A stretch of DNA of 64,000 nucleotides from an uncultured Bradyrhizobium sp. (GCF_936928535.1 NZ_CAKZHY010000170.1:1-64000); one strand, 5' to 3'; positions 11,366 to 20,576 are shown, numbered from the stretch's first letter. The notes: generated by a model from the sequence alone, not told the origin. A program made the numbers and translations.

Positions 11366-12214
11366 ATGTCCCAACGTCCGCCCGCGCCACCATCGCTCCA
11401 GGAATTGCGCAAGGAGATCGACGCGATCGACGAGGCCATGCATCGCCTCCTGATGCAGCGCGGCGACATCATCGACCGCCTGATCCAGGTGAAGCAGACC
11501 CAGGAGGTCGGCTCGGCGTTCCGGCCCGCACGCGAGGCCTCAATGATGCGCGAGATCGTGCAACGCCATCGCGGCATCCTGCCGCTCGACACGGTCGAGA
11601 GCATCTGGCGCGTCATCATCTCGACCTTCACCTATGTCCAGGCGCCGTTCTCCGTGCATGCCGACATCTCGGTGAGCGAGCCGGCGATGCGCGATTCCGT
11701 GCGCTTCCATTTCGGCTTCACGGTGCCTTACGTCGCGCATTTCAGCGCGCAGGCGGCGGTGGAGGCGGTCGCGAAATCCAAGGGTGATCTCGCGTTGGTC
11801 TCGGCGACCTCGAGCCGCACACCATGGTGGCTGGAGCTGGAAGCGAACGGCGCACCGAAGATCATCGCGCGCATGCCCTTCGTCGAGCGGGCCGATCATC
11901 CGGCGTCACTGCCGGTGTTCGCGATCTCGCGCGTCGCCGACAGCGCCGTGGTGACCGAGGTCGAGACCTTCAGCGTGCGCGTCTCCGGGTGGAACGCCGA
12001 GGTCGCGCGCGCGCTGTCGCCGCTCGCCGACATCGTGGCGGTGCCCGATACCGCCTTCGACGGCGCCGCGCTGCTGGTCTCGGTCACGTCAGACACCAGC
12101 ATCGACAAGATCAGGGCTGCCCTGATCGAGGCAGGGGCCTCGGTGCGCTCCACGGCCCTCGTCGGCAGCCACGCAACGCGCTATACGGTGCCCCCGACCG
12201 GGCCAAAATCGTAG
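11366..12214 (+). CDS. Chorismate mutase (AroQ-type) with C-terminal extension
   Basis: 282 aa from the ATG at 11366; the frame is open to 11186 without family similarity. Residues about 10-95 are an all-helical AroQ-class mutase: LRKEIDAIDEAMHRLLMQR, then RPAREASMMREI. It converts chorismate to prephenate. The remaining ~185 residues (from about FHFGFTVPYVAHF) look like a degenerate prephenate-dehydratase/periplasmic-binding-like fold and end in an ACT-like stretch. Its role is unclear. hisC starts 35 bases later and tyrA follows, making a tyrosine/phenylalanine branch operon. Confidence 0.85.
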   Translation: MSQRPPAPPSLQELRKEIDAIDEAMHRLLMQRGDIIDRLIQVKQTQEVGSAFRPAREASMMREIVQRHRGILPLDTVESIWRVIISTFTYVQAPFSVHADISVSEPAMRDSVRFHFGFTVPYVAHFSAQAAVEAVAKSKGDLALVSATSSRTPWWLELEANGAPKIIARMPFVERADHPASLPVFAISRVADSAVVTEVETFSVRVSGWNAEVARALSPLADIVAVPDTAFDGAALLVSVTSDTSIDKIRAALIEAGASVRSTALVGSHATRYTVPPTGPKS

Positions 12215-12249
12215 ATCGCGCGCCGCCCAAAGCCTATCCGGAGTTGAAG

Positions 12250-13344
12250 ATGTCCCGCCCCGTGCCGAATCCCGGCATTCTCGATATTGCGCCCTACACG
12301 CCCGGCAAGACCCCGGTGCCGGAGCCGGGCCGCAAGGTGTTCAAGCTCTCGGCCAACGAGACGCCGTTCGGACCCTCGCCCAAGGCGATCGAGGCCTTCA
12401 AGCACGTCGCCGATCATCTGGAGGACTATCCCGAGGGAACCTCGCGGGTGCTGCGCGAGGCGATCGGCCGCCACTACGGGCTCGATCCCAACCGCATCAT
12501 CTGCGGCGCCGGCTCGGACGAGATCCTCAATCTGCTCGCCCACACCTATCTCAGCCATGGCGATGAGGCGATCTCGACCACGCACGGCTTCCTGGTCTAT
12601 CCGATCGCGACCATGGCGGTGGGCGCCAAGAATGTCATTGCGGCCGAGAACAACCTCACCTGCGACGTCGACGCGATCCTGAAAGCCGTGACGCCGAAGA
12701 CGAAGCTGGTCTGGCTCGCCAACCCCAACAACCCGACCGGCACCTATATCCCGTTCGACGAGGTCAAGCGCCTGCGCGCCGGTCTGCCCTCGCACGTCCT
12801 GCTGGTGCTGGACGCCGCCTATTGCGACTACGTGTCCCGTAACGACTATGAGATGGGGATCGAGCTGGTCGCCACCACCGAGAATACGGTGGTGACGCAC
12901 ACCTTCTCCAAGATCCACGGTCTTGCGGCGCTGCGCGTCGGCTGGATGTTCGGCCCCGAGCACATCATCGACGCCGTCAACCGCATCCGCGGTCCCTTCA
13001 ACGTGTCGACGCCGGCGATGTATGCCGCGGTCGCCGCGATCGAGGACACGGCGCATCAGACGATGTCGAAGCAATTCACCGAGACCTGGCGCAACTGGCT
13101 CACGGATGAGATCACCAAGCTCGGGCTGAAGGTGACGCCCGGCGTCGCCAATTTCGTGCTGATCCACTTTCCGCAAGAAGGCAAGACCTCGGATGCGGCC
13201 GATGCCTATCTCACCAAACGCGGTCTCGTGCTGCGCGCGTTGAAGAACTATGGCCTGCATCATCAGCTACGCATGACCATCGGCACCGAGGAGGCCAACC
13301 GCCTCGTCGTCGAGGGCTTGCGCGACTTCATGGCCGGCAAATGA
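12250..13344 (+). CDS. hisC: Histidinol-phosphate / aromatic aminotransferase HisC
   Basis: 364 aa, start ATG at 12250 with CGGAG upstream. Fold-type I PLP enzyme. The PLP lysine is K221 in THTFSKIHGLAALRVGW; NPNNPTGTY and the FKLSANETPFGPSP entry motif match HisC. It transaminates imidazole-acetol phosphate with glutamate, and many HisC paralogs also use prephenate, phenylpyruvate or 4-hydroxyphenylpyruvate. Its position between chorismate mutase and tyrA suggests an aromatic role here. The stop overlaps the tyrA start (ATGA). Confidence 0.93.
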   Translation: MSRPVPNPGILDIAPYTPGKTPVPEPGRKVFKLSANETPFGPSPKAIEAFKHVADHLEDYPEGTSRVLREAIGRHYGLDPNRIICGAGSDEILNLLAHTYLSHGDEAISTTHGFLVYPIATMAVGAKNVIAAENNLTCDVDAILKAVTPKTKLVWLANPNNPTGTYIPFDEVKRLRAGLPSHVLLVLDAAYCDYVSRNDYEMGIELVATTENTVVTHTFSKIHGLAALRVGWMFGPEHIIDAVNRIRGPFNVSTPAMYAAVAAIEDTAHQTMSKQFTETWRNWLTDEITKLGLKVTPGVANFVLIHFPQEGKTSDAADAYLTKRGLVLRALKNYGLHHQLRMTIGTEEANRLVVEGLRDFMAGK

Positions 13345-14282
13345 GCGTGGACCCGCACTTCCAGCGCGTTGCCCTGATCGGCTTCGGCCTGATCGGCGGC
13401 TCGATCGCGCGCGCTGCGAAGCTTCAAGGGATCGCCGGCGAGATCGTCACCACCGCGCGCTCGGAGAAAACGCGCGCGCGGGTGCTCGAGCTCGGCATCG
13501 TCGACGAGGTCGTGGCGACCAATGCGGAAGCGGTGAAGGATGCCGATCTCGTCATTCTCTGCATTCCCGTCGGCGCCTGCGGCCCCGTGGCGCATGAGAT
13601 TGCCGCGCATCTGAAACCCGGCGCCATCATCTCCGACGTCGGCTCGGTCAAAGGCGCTGTTGTCAAGGACATGGCGCCGCATCTGCCCAGGAACGTTCAC
13701 TTCGTGCCGGCGCACCCCGTGGCAGGCACCGAGCATTCGGGACCTGACTCCGGGTTTGCCGAGCTGTTCATCAACCGCTGGTGCATCCTCACGCCACCTG
13801 ATGGCACCGACCCTGATGCCACCGCGCATTTGCGCGCGTTCTGGGCGGCGATGGGCGCCAAGGTCGAGGTGATGACGCCGGATCATCATGATCTCGTGCT
13901 CGCGATCACCAGCCATCTGCCGCATCTGATTGCCTACACCATCGTCGGCACCGCCGACGAATTGCAGCAGGTGACGGAATCGGAAGTGATCAAATTCTCC
14001 GCGGGCGGCTTCCGCGACTTCACGCGCATCGCGGCGTCCGACCCGACCATGTGGCGCGATGTCTTCCTCGCCAACAAGGACGCGGTGCTGGAGATGCTCG
14101 GCACCTTCACCGAGGATCTGGCAAAACTCACCCGTGCGATCCGGCGCGGCGACGGCGAGGCGCTGTTCGAGCATTTCACCCGCACCCGCGCCATCCGCCG
14201 CGGCATCGTCGAGATCGGCCAGGATTCGGCCGCACCCGACTTCGGCCGCCGGCACGGGCAGCTCGACAAGAAAACGGGCTAG
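13341..14282 (+). CDS. tyrA: Prephenate/arogenate dehydrogenase TyrA
   Basis: 313 aa. NAD-dependent oxidative decarboxylation of prephenate or arogenate toward tyrosine. The N-terminal Rossmann motif is GFGLIGGSIARA (about 12-23). The catalytic-domain blocks HPVAGTEHSGP, the HHDLVLAITSHLPHLIAY histidine region and GGFRDFTRIAASDPTMWRDVF are all typical. No ACT or mutase domain is fused; the mutase is encoded two genes upstream. It overlaps hisC by 4 bases, and its stop overlaps that of the convergent membrane-protein gene. Confidence 0.95.
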   Translation: MSVDPHFQRVALIGFGLIGGSIARAAKLQGIAGEIVTTARSEKTRARVLELGIVDEVVATNAEAVKDADLVILCIPVGACGPVAHEIAAHLKPGAIISDVGSVKGAVVKDMAPHLPRNVHFVPAHPVAGTEHSGPDSGFAELFINRWCILTPPDGTDPDATAHLRAFWAAMGAKVEVMTPDHHDLVLAITSHLPHLIAYTIVGTADELQQVTESEVIKFSAGGFRDFTRIAASDPTMWRDVFLANKDAVLEMLGTFTEDLAKLTRAIRRGDGEALFEHFTRTRAIRRGIVEIGQDSAAPDFGRRHGQLDKKTG

Positions 14283-14722
14283 CTCCGGTCGTTGACCTCC
14301 GCTACGCGGCGCCGGCCGGCAAGACCGGCGCCTATCTGCAGGCACACGCCCAGCATCCAGGTCGCGCCGAACAAGAGATTGCCGGCGGGATCGGAGGTCT
14401 CGTCGACGACAAAGGCATAGAGCGCGAGCAGGCCCGACCCGGCCGCAAGGAACGTGCCGGTCGCGCTGGCAAGACCGATCAACGGCGATCGATGTACCGG
14501 CCCTGCCCGAAGCTGCGGCCAGCGCGGGAGATCGATCCCGAGATAGGCGCCGATCATTCCGAGCACGATCAGAAGTACTGTGAATTCGACGGTGTCGAAC
14601 CAGGGCAGCTCGGCCCGCATCAGCAACGCGGCGACGAAGGTGGCGCCGACCGCGCCCGTCATCGCCAGGCCAAGCCGGGCGACGATTTGCGCGAGCCGAA
14701 GGATCAGAAGACCGTCGGACAA
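14279..14722 (-). CDS. Conserved membrane protein, four TM segments
   Basis: 147 aa starting at a TTG (14722) with a weak upstream ribosome site. Four hydrophobic segments, at roughly 12-34, 45-65, 83-104 and 115-137, are separated by short charged loops. I do not recognise the family. It lies 17 bases after the porin gene on the same strand, so it may be co-transcribed with it. Its stop overlaps the tyrA stop by 4 bases. Confidence 0.65.
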   Translation of the reverse strand: MSDGLLILRLAQIVARLGLAMTGAVGATFVAALLMRAELPWFDTVEFTVLLIVLGMIGAYLGIDLPRWPQLRAGPVHRSPLIGLASATGTFLAAGSGLLALYAFVVDETSDPAGNLLFGATWMLGVCLQIGAGLAGRRRVAEVNDRS

Positions 14723-14739
14723 TTGCGGCGCTCTGAGGA

Positions 14740-16311
14740 TTAGAACGGATAGTACCGGACCTGGGTCATGACGATGTTGTCGTCGGTCTTGGGCGCGCCG
14801 CCGACACCGGCGAAGGCGAAGCGCTGCGTGTAGGAATACTGCACGCCGGCTTTGAGCGTGCCGTAATTGCCCTGGTAGATGGTGTCGTAGATGCCGGCGG
14901 TGACCTGCCGGACTTCCCTTGTGTTGCCGTTGCAGGTCGCGGCCGGCGTGTTCTCGGTGAAACAGCCGGTGTTGTTGTAGAGCGGATTGCCGTAACCGAA
15001 CGGCACCGTGCCGACATTGGCGAAATTCGCGTTGGCCTTTTCCAGACCCGCATAGGAATAGACGTCGAGAGTCGGCATCGCATGCCAGACCAGGCCGACC
15101 GTGGCTGCCGTGATCGTTAGCGGGAGGATGGTGCCGTCCTGCGCCAGCGCCGCATCCGGGAACGGCGTCTGTGTGAAACGTCCGAGCACGCCGTGCGAGC
15201 CGTAGAGCTGGAGGTCGAGCGTTTTCGGAATCAACTCGGCAAACACGTGGCCGCCGAAGCTGCCGGTATCGTAGGCGTGGTTGGCACCGTTGAAGCGATC
15301 AAACAGCTGGCGATAAAGCGCCCAAGCTTCGACATGCAGCTTGTAAGGTCCGAGCCGCGGGTCCCAGGCCGCTTTCACCGTGACGTCGGGCACCTGATTC
15401 AAGCTGACATTGTTGAGGCTGTTGAAGAAGCTGCCGCCCGGTCCCGTCAGATTGACCTGAAGGTTCGGATTGAGCACGCCCTGCGGTCCGACAGCGGGCG
15501 TGCCCACGGCCGGGACGTTGCCGCCAAAGAACGAGGTCTGGGCATTCTCGACGGAGGCAGCCAGCTTGAACTCGGGTCCGATGTCCTGCCAGACGCGCAG
15601 GCCCGGCTGTCGCGCCGAGATGAAGCCCGGGACGGATTCGAAGTCGATCACACCGGGCGCATCGACGCCGCGCGGATCGATGCCCGCCTTGCTCGGCGAG
15701 TTCAGCGACCAGGACTGGCCGGCGAGGAAGTGGAAACCGAGATCCCTGCGATAGACCTCGAGGCTGAGCTGCCGCATGCGGGGATTGAACGAGTTGGTCG
15801 CGGTCGAACTCGCCGTCTGCGCCGCGCCTTCGAAGTCGATTTCGCCGTAACCCGCAAGATGCGTGTCGGGATCGGCATTGCCTTCGGCGAGCACCGAGAA
15901 GCGGCTCTGGCGCGCCGAGAAGCGCGTCTCCGGTACGAAGAAATTGTGAGCCTGCTGATAGGGAATGAAATTGTAGACCGAGCCGGTGTCGGAGGCGATG
16001 TTGCGGGAACGGTAGATCCCGGTGAGATCGACCCAGCCGCCGAACGTCAGCGTGATGCCCTTGTAGCAGATCTTGCCGGCTGCGCAGGGATCGACGGGCA
16101 GCGCCTTGTAGGTTGCCGGCATCGGCACGACCTTCGACTGCGCCGCTTCGACCTGGCGCGTCTTACGCGCCTCCGAATCCACCTTCTGCTGCAGCTCTTT
16201 CAGCTTCGCCTTCAGCGCCTGAATTTCTGACGCGACATTGTCGTCGGCACGCGCCTGTCCCGAACAGGCAGCGAGTAGTCCCAGCATCAGTCCGCGAGTG
16301 ATGATCCGCAC
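14740..16311 (-). CDS. Outer-membrane porin-like protein
   Basis: 523 aa. The N-terminus has a signal peptide with both a lipobox-like LAAC and a possible signal-peptidase I site (ARA-DD). A short coiled coil follows (about 27-60, SEIQALKAKLKELQQKVD). The rest alternates like a beta-barrel and ends in YYPF with C-terminal Phe, the usual outer-membrane insertion signal. GITLTFGGWVDLTGIY is the first barrel strand, as in alphaproteobacterial and DcaP-like porins. Likely a passive channel for small solutes; the substrate is unknown. Confidence 0.85.
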   Translation of the reverse strand: MRIITRGLMLGLLAACSGQARADDNVASEIQALKAKLKELQQKVDSEARKTRQVEAAQSKVVPMPATYKALPVDPCAAGKICYKGITLTFGGWVDLTGIYRSRNIASDTGSVYNFIPYQQAHNFFVPETRFSARQSRFSVLAEGNADPDTHLAGYGEIDFEGAAQTASSTATNSFNPRMRQLSLEVYRRDLGFHFLAGQSWSLNSPSKAGIDPRGVDAPGVIDFESVPGFISARQPGLRVWQDIGPEFKLAASVENAQTSFFGGNVPAVGTPAVGPQGVLNPNLQVNLTGPGGSFFNSLNNVSLNQVPDVTVKAAWDPRLGPYKLHVEAWALYRQLFDRFNGANHAYDTGSFGGHVFAELIPKTLDLQLYGSHGVLGRFTQTPFPDAALAQDGTILPLTITAATVGLVWHAMPTLDVYSYAGLEKANANFANVGTVPFGYGNPLYNNTGCFTENTPAATCNGNTREVRQVTAGIYDTIYQGNYGTLKAGVQYSYTQRFAFAGVGGAPKTDDNIVMTQVRYYPF

Positions 16312-16524
16312 GTAAGCCTCCCTCCACTTGGGAAGCAGGTTCTGGTCGTCGCGCCCCCGGCGCGTGCGTGCTTCCCTGGTGTGGAGTGATGCGCGTGGGC
16401 GGGTTGTTATTCGCTGGCTCGTGCATCTTCTGCATCACGTTTTCCTGACGATCATGTTCGGAATATTCCTGGCGCTTGCGCGATCCGCACGCGCGCGACG
16501 ATTTGCGCGCCAACGCCGCGCGCA

Positions 16525-16554
16525 TTGGGCCCGGCCGGACATGGCCGGGCCCAA
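16525..16554. terminator. Strong hairpin downstream of small secreted protein gene
   Basis: A perfect 12-base G+C-rich stem (16525-16536 with 16543-16554) and 6-base loop. It lies 36 bases after the stop of the reverse-strand small gene. No U tract follows on either strand, so it may be an mRNA 3' stabiliser or a factor-dependent terminator. Confidence 0.4.
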
Positions 16555-16590
16555 CTTCCGCGACGCGCAAAATCTCAAGGGGGATGGCGG

Positions 16591-16785
16591 CTATTGGCCC
16601 TTGGTCGCGCGGATCACCGTGGGACGCGGTGATGTCGCAGAAGGCGCGCTGGCCGTCGTGTTGCGTGTTTCAGGGCTCGCCGGATTGCGATCGACGGCGG
16701 ACGGCGACCGCCACTGCGCGAACGCAGGCGTCGCGAACGCGGCGGTGACGGCGATGGCGGCAACGAACAGCTTGGACTTGGTCAA
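16591..16785 (-). CDS. Small secreted protein, unknown function
   Basis: 64 aa from a TTG at 16785, with AGGAGAGA 5 bases upstream. A longer frame starting at ATG 16818 would bury this ribosome site. The N-terminal signal peptide (TKSKLFVAAIAVTAAFATPAFA) has a classic AFA cleavage site. The mature part is about 40 residues rich in Ser, Thr, Pro and Ala, with no cysteines. No family is recognised. Confidence 0.6.
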   Translation of the reverse strand: MTKSKLFVAAIAVTAAFATPAFAQWRSPSAVDRNPASPETRNTTASAPSATSPRPTVIRATKGQ

Positions 16786-16944
16786 GAAAATCTCTCCTGC
16801 CTGAGCGGCCCGCTGCATCGTGGGGCGACATGGAGAGAGATCGGGCGTTACGGCTCCGCATTCCCGATGCGGCGCCGCTTGGTCATCACAATGGCGCGAA
16901 GGCGACGTGACCGCGGATCACGCGAAGGCGCCGTGACCGCGGGA

Positions 16945-18132
16945 TCAGAACAGCGGCGGAATCTGGCCGACCTTGAACGGGCCGAGCAGCACGGCGCCGT
17001 CGGCGAATTTCAGCGGGAAGCTGCGCGCCTTCTTGCCCTCGAGCGTGCTCTCGGTGCCGATCGAATTGATGCCCGCGGCAACACCGGCATTGGCGTTCTG
17101 CTTGATGACCTTGCCGAGGCCGGGTACGGCACGGTCGAGCGCGCCGAACAGATTGTTGAGATCCTGCGTCTTCACGCCGGGCGCAACGCGATCGAGCGTT
17201 GCCTGGGGCACGCCCTCCTCCAGCATCTTCTCGATGCCGAGTGCCGGGATGACGCGTTCGAGGCCGGTCACCGTCATCTGCAATTCGCCGTCCAATCGGC
17301 CATTGGCCGACAGGCCCAGCGTACCGGCCGCGACCGCGATCATCTCGCCCTGCTGGATGCGCGACTGCACGATCTCGATATGGCCGCCGGCGGCCTGGAT
17401 CTCGCGGAAGCGCTGCGGCCATGGTTTTGGCGTCAGATCCGACAGACCGGTGATCTTCGCGCGCGTGTCCGCTTCGAACGGCTCGGCAAGCAGGGGATGA
17501 ACGCCTTGGATGCTGCCTTGCGAGACCTGGAGCACGGTCTCGATCACCGGATGAGCCGGCGTCGATCCGTCTGCGAGACGACCATGCAGCTCGATCTGCT
17601 TGGCGCGCGCGAGCGGCACCTGCACGCTGCCGTCAAGCCTGTTGAGGCTGGGATCGTCGAACACGATGGAAGCGCGCTCCGGCACCGCCGGCAGGCCGAT
17701 CACGCTGCTGCGGCCCTTGCTCCAGTTCGCCACGAAAGTATTTTGCGTGACGCCGTCGACCAGCGTTGCCGGCGCGGAGAACTCGGCGATGACGTGCTTG
17801 GGATCGTAGACCTGGCCCACGACCAGGATGTTGTCGAGCTTGGCCGTGAACGGCGTCTTGCTCGCATTCTGCGAGACCAGGGCGACGCTGGCGCCGGAGC
17901 ACTGCACCTCGAAGCGGAACGGGAAGCCCGCGATCGAGCGCTTGGCGCAATCATAGATGCGGCCAGCCTTGGCCTCCTGCGCGCGCCAGGCATCGACAGC
18001 GGTTGCGGCCTGCGAGGCCGCATAGAACCAGAAGCCACTCCAGGCGGCTGCAAGGATCAGGAGGAGGACGGGGGCAATGAAGATGCCCCAACGGGAGCGG
18101 CGGCGGCCGGCGGCAATGGTCATATCGGACAT
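16945..18132 (-). CDS. DUF2125 domain-containing protein
   Basis: 395 aa. A short basic N-terminus is followed by one membrane anchor (about 15-38) and a long periplasmic domain starting AVDAWRAQEAKAGRIYDCAKRSIAGFPFRFEVQC, typical of alphaproteobacterial DUF2125 proteins. Two cysteines (YDC, VQC) may form a disulfide. The repeated beta-rich pattern resembles AsmA-like envelope proteins. Function is unknown. AAAGGG lies about 8 bases before the ATG. It is divergent from the ChaC-like gene. Confidence 0.85.
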   Translation of the reverse strand: MSDMTIAAGRRRSRWGIFIAPVLLLILAAAWSGFWFYAASQAATAVDAWRAQEAKAGRIYDCAKRSIAGFPFRFEVQCSGASVALVSQNASKTPFTAKLDNILVVGQVYDPKHVIAEFSAPATLVDGVTQNTFVANWSKGRSSVIGLPAVPERASIVFDDPSLNRLDGSVQVPLARAKQIELHGRLADGSTPAHPVIETVLQVSQGSIQGVHPLLAEPFEADTRAKITGLSDLTPKPWPQRFREIQAAGGHIEIVQSRIQQGEMIAVAAGTLGLSANGRLDGELQMTVTGLERVIPALGIEKMLEEGVPQATLDRVAPGVKTQDLNNLFGALDRAVPGLGKVIKQNANAGVAAGINSIGTESTLEGKKARSFPLKFADGAVLLGPFKVGQIPPLF

Positions 18133-18242
18133 GCGGCGACCCTTTGGCCCCAGATTTTGTCAAATGTAAGCGAGGCTGGCCCCCGATAAAAGGCGGAGAA
18201 TTCGCTTCGCTTGGGGCCTACCTTCTGGTAGCCGTGCCCGAA

Positions 18243-18854
18243 ATGTCGGAAATCACCGTTCCCACCGTCACGACCGCCAAGGGCGACCTCTGGGTGTTCG
18301 GCTATGGCTCGCTGATGTGGCGGCCGGGCTTCGCATTCGAGCAGCGCGTCCCGGCGCGGCTGGTCGGCGAGCATCGCGCGCTCTGCGTCTATTCCTTCGT
18401 CCATCGCGGCACGCCGGAGCAGCCGGGCCTGGTGCTGGGGCTCGACCGCGGCGGCGCCTGCCGCGGCATCGCCTTCCGCGTCGCTGAGAAGAACCGTGCC
18501 GAGGTCGTCGCCTATTTGCGGGCGCGCGAGCAGGTGACCTCGGTCTATCGCGAGGTGATGCGCTCGGTGTGGCTGGAGAACGAAGCGCGCGAGCGCGTTA
18601 GTGCCCTCGCCTATGTCGTCGACCGCGGTCACGTGCAATATGCCGGACGGCTGTCGCTCGCCGACCAGCGCCGCCACGTGCTGCAGGGCCACGGCCAGTC
18701 CGGTGCCAACCGCGACTATGTGACGGCGACCGTGAAGGCGATCGAAGCCGAAGGCTTTCGCGACACGCAATTGCATCAGCTCGCGGTGATGCTGCATGGC
18801 GAGGCGCATTCGCTGCACGTTCAGGCTCCCGACGAGAACAAGGACAGCCGCTAG
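18243..18854 (+). CDS. Gamma-glutamylcyclotransferase (ChaC-like)
   Basis: 203 aa from ATG 18243; a GTG at 18234 in frame is also possible. The entry motif VFGYGSLMWRPGF is the substrate-binding loop of the gamma-glutamylcyclotransferase fold. YVVDRGHVQYAGRLSLADQ and GANRDYVTATVKAIEAEG match the ChaC/GCG subgroup that acts on glutathione, giving 5-oxoproline and Cys-Gly. A role in cytoplasmic glutathione turnover is inferred. The stop overlaps the plsC stop by 4 bases. Confidence 0.9.
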   Translation: MSEITVPTVTTAKGDLWVFGYGSLMWRPGFAFEQRVPARLVGEHRALCVYSFVHRGTPEQPGLVLGLDRGGACRGIAFRVAEKNRAEVVAYLRAREQVTSVYREVMRSVWLENEARERVSALAYVVDRGHVQYAGRLSLADQRRHVLQGHGQSGANRDYVTATVKAIEAEGFRDTQLHQLAVMLHGEAHSLHVQAPDENKDSR

Positions 18855-19639
18855 CTTCCCGACGGAGCATAGCTCGGCGAGGCGCCGATCAACTGCTCCT
18901 GCTCTTTCCGACCGGCCTCGATAATACGGCTGGTCTCATCCTCGATCGCTGACTGCACGCGCGTCAGAAACTCGTCCTTGGGCAGGCCCGGCGGCAGCGG
19001 ATCGAGGAACTCGACGACCAGCGTGCCGGGATAGCGCATGAAGGTGCGGCGCGGCCAGAACAGGCCGGAATTGAGCGCGACGGGTAGGCACTGCACGCCG
19101 CAGGATGAATAGATCTGCGCAAAGCCGGTCTTGTAGTCCGGCGGCGCCCCCGGCGCGCGGCGCGTGCCCTCAGGAAAAATGACGAGCTGGCCGCCGCCGC
19201 GCACCGCCTCGCGCGCACGCCGTGTCATGTCCAGCAGCGCCTTCACGCCGGCATTGCGGTCGATCGCGATCATGCCTGTCTTGACCAGGAACTGACCGAA
19301 CACTGGAATCTGCATCAGCTGGCGCTTGAGGATGAAGATCGGGCGATGGAAGAAGCCCGGCAGCACGAAGGTCTCCCAGAACGACTGGTGCTTCGCGACG
19401 ATCACCAGCGGCCCTTGCGGAATCTTCTCGACCCCGCGGAATTCGACCTTGATGTTGCACACCACGCGCATCAGGAAAATCGTCGCCTTCGCCCACCAAT
19501 CGGCCACCGTCAGCATGGCGCGCGGCGGCATCGCGAAGGTCGGCAGCGCCACGATCGCAAGGCACACCAGCACGGCATAGAACAGCACGTTGAACAGCAG
19601 CGAGCGCAGGAAAATCAGGAACATCAAGAATCCGATCAA
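18851..19639 (-). CDS. plsC: 1-acylglycerol-3-phosphate O-acyltransferase PlsC
   Basis: 262 aa. Acylates lysophosphatidic acid to phosphatidic acid at the inner membrane. An N-terminal hydrophobic anchor (about 4-30) precedes acyltransferase block I VAKHQSFWET, where the HX4D motif has Glu in place of Asp. Block III FPEGTRRAPG is intact. The Glu variant is, to my knowledge, normal in alphaproteobacterial PlsC. It overlaps the upstream YdcF gene by 4 bases, so the two are one unit. Confidence 0.92.
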   Translation of the reverse strand: MIGFLMFLIFLRSLLFNVLFYAVLVCLAIVALPTFAMPPRAMLTVADWWAKATIFLMRVVCNIKVEFRGVEKIPQGPLVIVAKHQSFWETFVLPGFFHRPIFILKRQLMQIPVFGQFLVKTGMIAIDRNAGVKALLDMTRRAREAVRGGGQLVIFPEGTRRAPGAPPDYKTGFAQIYSSCGVQCLPVALNSGLFWPRRTFMRYPGTLVVEFLDPLPPGLPKDEFLTRVQSAIEDETSRIIEAGRKEQEQLIGASPSYAPSGS

Positions 19640-20340
19640 TTGACCTGTGCGGTGGCGGGCCGCCTGGATTGCAGGCCGAGAGGCTGCTCCGACATCTCGG
19701 GCGAAAGGTCAATCCCGAAATCTTCCAGCCGCACCCTCAGCTCGGCGGCGATGTACTTGACATATTCGGACAACAGCAGCCGCAGCGTGGAGGCCGAGGT
19801 CCACCACGGCTCCTCGCGCCATTTGTCACCGACCACCGCGAAAGGAACGAGTGTCGTCTCCGGCATCGCATGCGAGAATTCCACCAATGCGCGCGGCATG
19901 TGATAGTTCGACGTGACCACGATCAGCGATTTGAAGCCGCGGCGCTCGGCCCAGCGCCGCGCCTCCGCCGCGTTGCCGCGGGTCGTGAGCGCGGTGCGGT
20001 CGAGATCGACGCAGCAGGCCATGAAGGACTGGTTCTCCGGCAGCGTGCGGGAAATATCGCTCGCCGTCGAGGTCGGATGCACGCCCGATATCAACAGCCT
20101 CTTGCCGTAACCTGCCGCGAGCAGCTCCATGGCGTCCGAGACCCGCGAGGAGCCGCCGGTGAGGACCACGATGCCATCGGCCTTGCGGCTAGGCGCGATC
20201 TCGGCGCCGCGCAATTGCGACAGGAAGGCGACGAAGCCCGCTGCCGCACCGACAAGGGCGAACGCAATCGTCGACATCACGGTCGCGCGGAACCAGCCGC
20301 GCGGCAGTTTCGGCGATCGATCGTCGGTCGGCGAGGTCAT
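19636..20340 (-). CDS. YdcF family (DUF218) membrane protein
   Basis: 234 aa. One N-terminal membrane segment (about 22-44) is followed by a periplasmic DUF218 domain: GIVVLTGGSSRVSDAMELL, then TTRGNAAEARRWAERRG and VVTSNYHMPRA. ElyC/SanA relatives affect envelope integrity. The 3' end overlaps plsC by 4 bases; the pairing with a phospholipid acyltransferase is consistent with an envelope role. A palindromic repeat separates it from ftsX upstream. Confidence 0.85.
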   Translation of the reverse strand: MTSPTDDRSPKLPRGWFRATVMSTIAFALVGAAAGFVAFLSQLRGAEIAPSRKADGIVVLTGGSSRVSDAMELLAAGYGKRLLISGVHPTSTASDISRTLPENQSFMACCVDLDRTALTTRGNAAEARRWAERRGFKSLIVVTSNYHMPRALVEFSHAMPETTLVPFAVVGDKWREEPWWTSASTLRLLLSEYVKYIAAELRVRLEDFGIDLSPEMSEQPLGLQSRRPATAQVN

Positions 20341-20407
20341 GTGATGTCGGTGATCCCTTCCCCGGATGATTTTAAGACGTTTTGAGGCGATGTGGAGTCC
20401 GGTTTCT

Positions 20408-20563
20408 TCACCCTCTCCCCTTGTGGGAGAGGGAGAGGGTGGCTTTGCGAAGCAAAGCCGGGTGAGGGGTGTCTCTCCGCGAATTCATCTCACGATTGGC
20501 TTGCGCCGAGACATACCCCTCATCCGGCGCTTCGCGCCACCTTCTCCCACAAGGGGAGAAGGA
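20408..20563. repeat. Interspersed palindromic repeat, family C
   Basis: Outer arms CACCCTCTCCCCTTGTGGGAGA and the inverse TCTCCCACAAGGGGAGA flank inner pairs such as GGCTTTGCGAAGCAAAGCC and GGCGCTTCGCGCC, each a hairpin. It lies between ftsX and the YdcF gene and may end ftsEX transcripts. A minimal relative (CTCTCCCCG/CGGGGAGAG) is at 38081-38104. Confidence 0.75.
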
Positions 20564-20576
20564 AGACGAAGAAACT

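Noticed and set aside
12181-13263. 360-aa reverse frame opposite hisC
   Set aside because: Antisense shadow of hisC; no domain.
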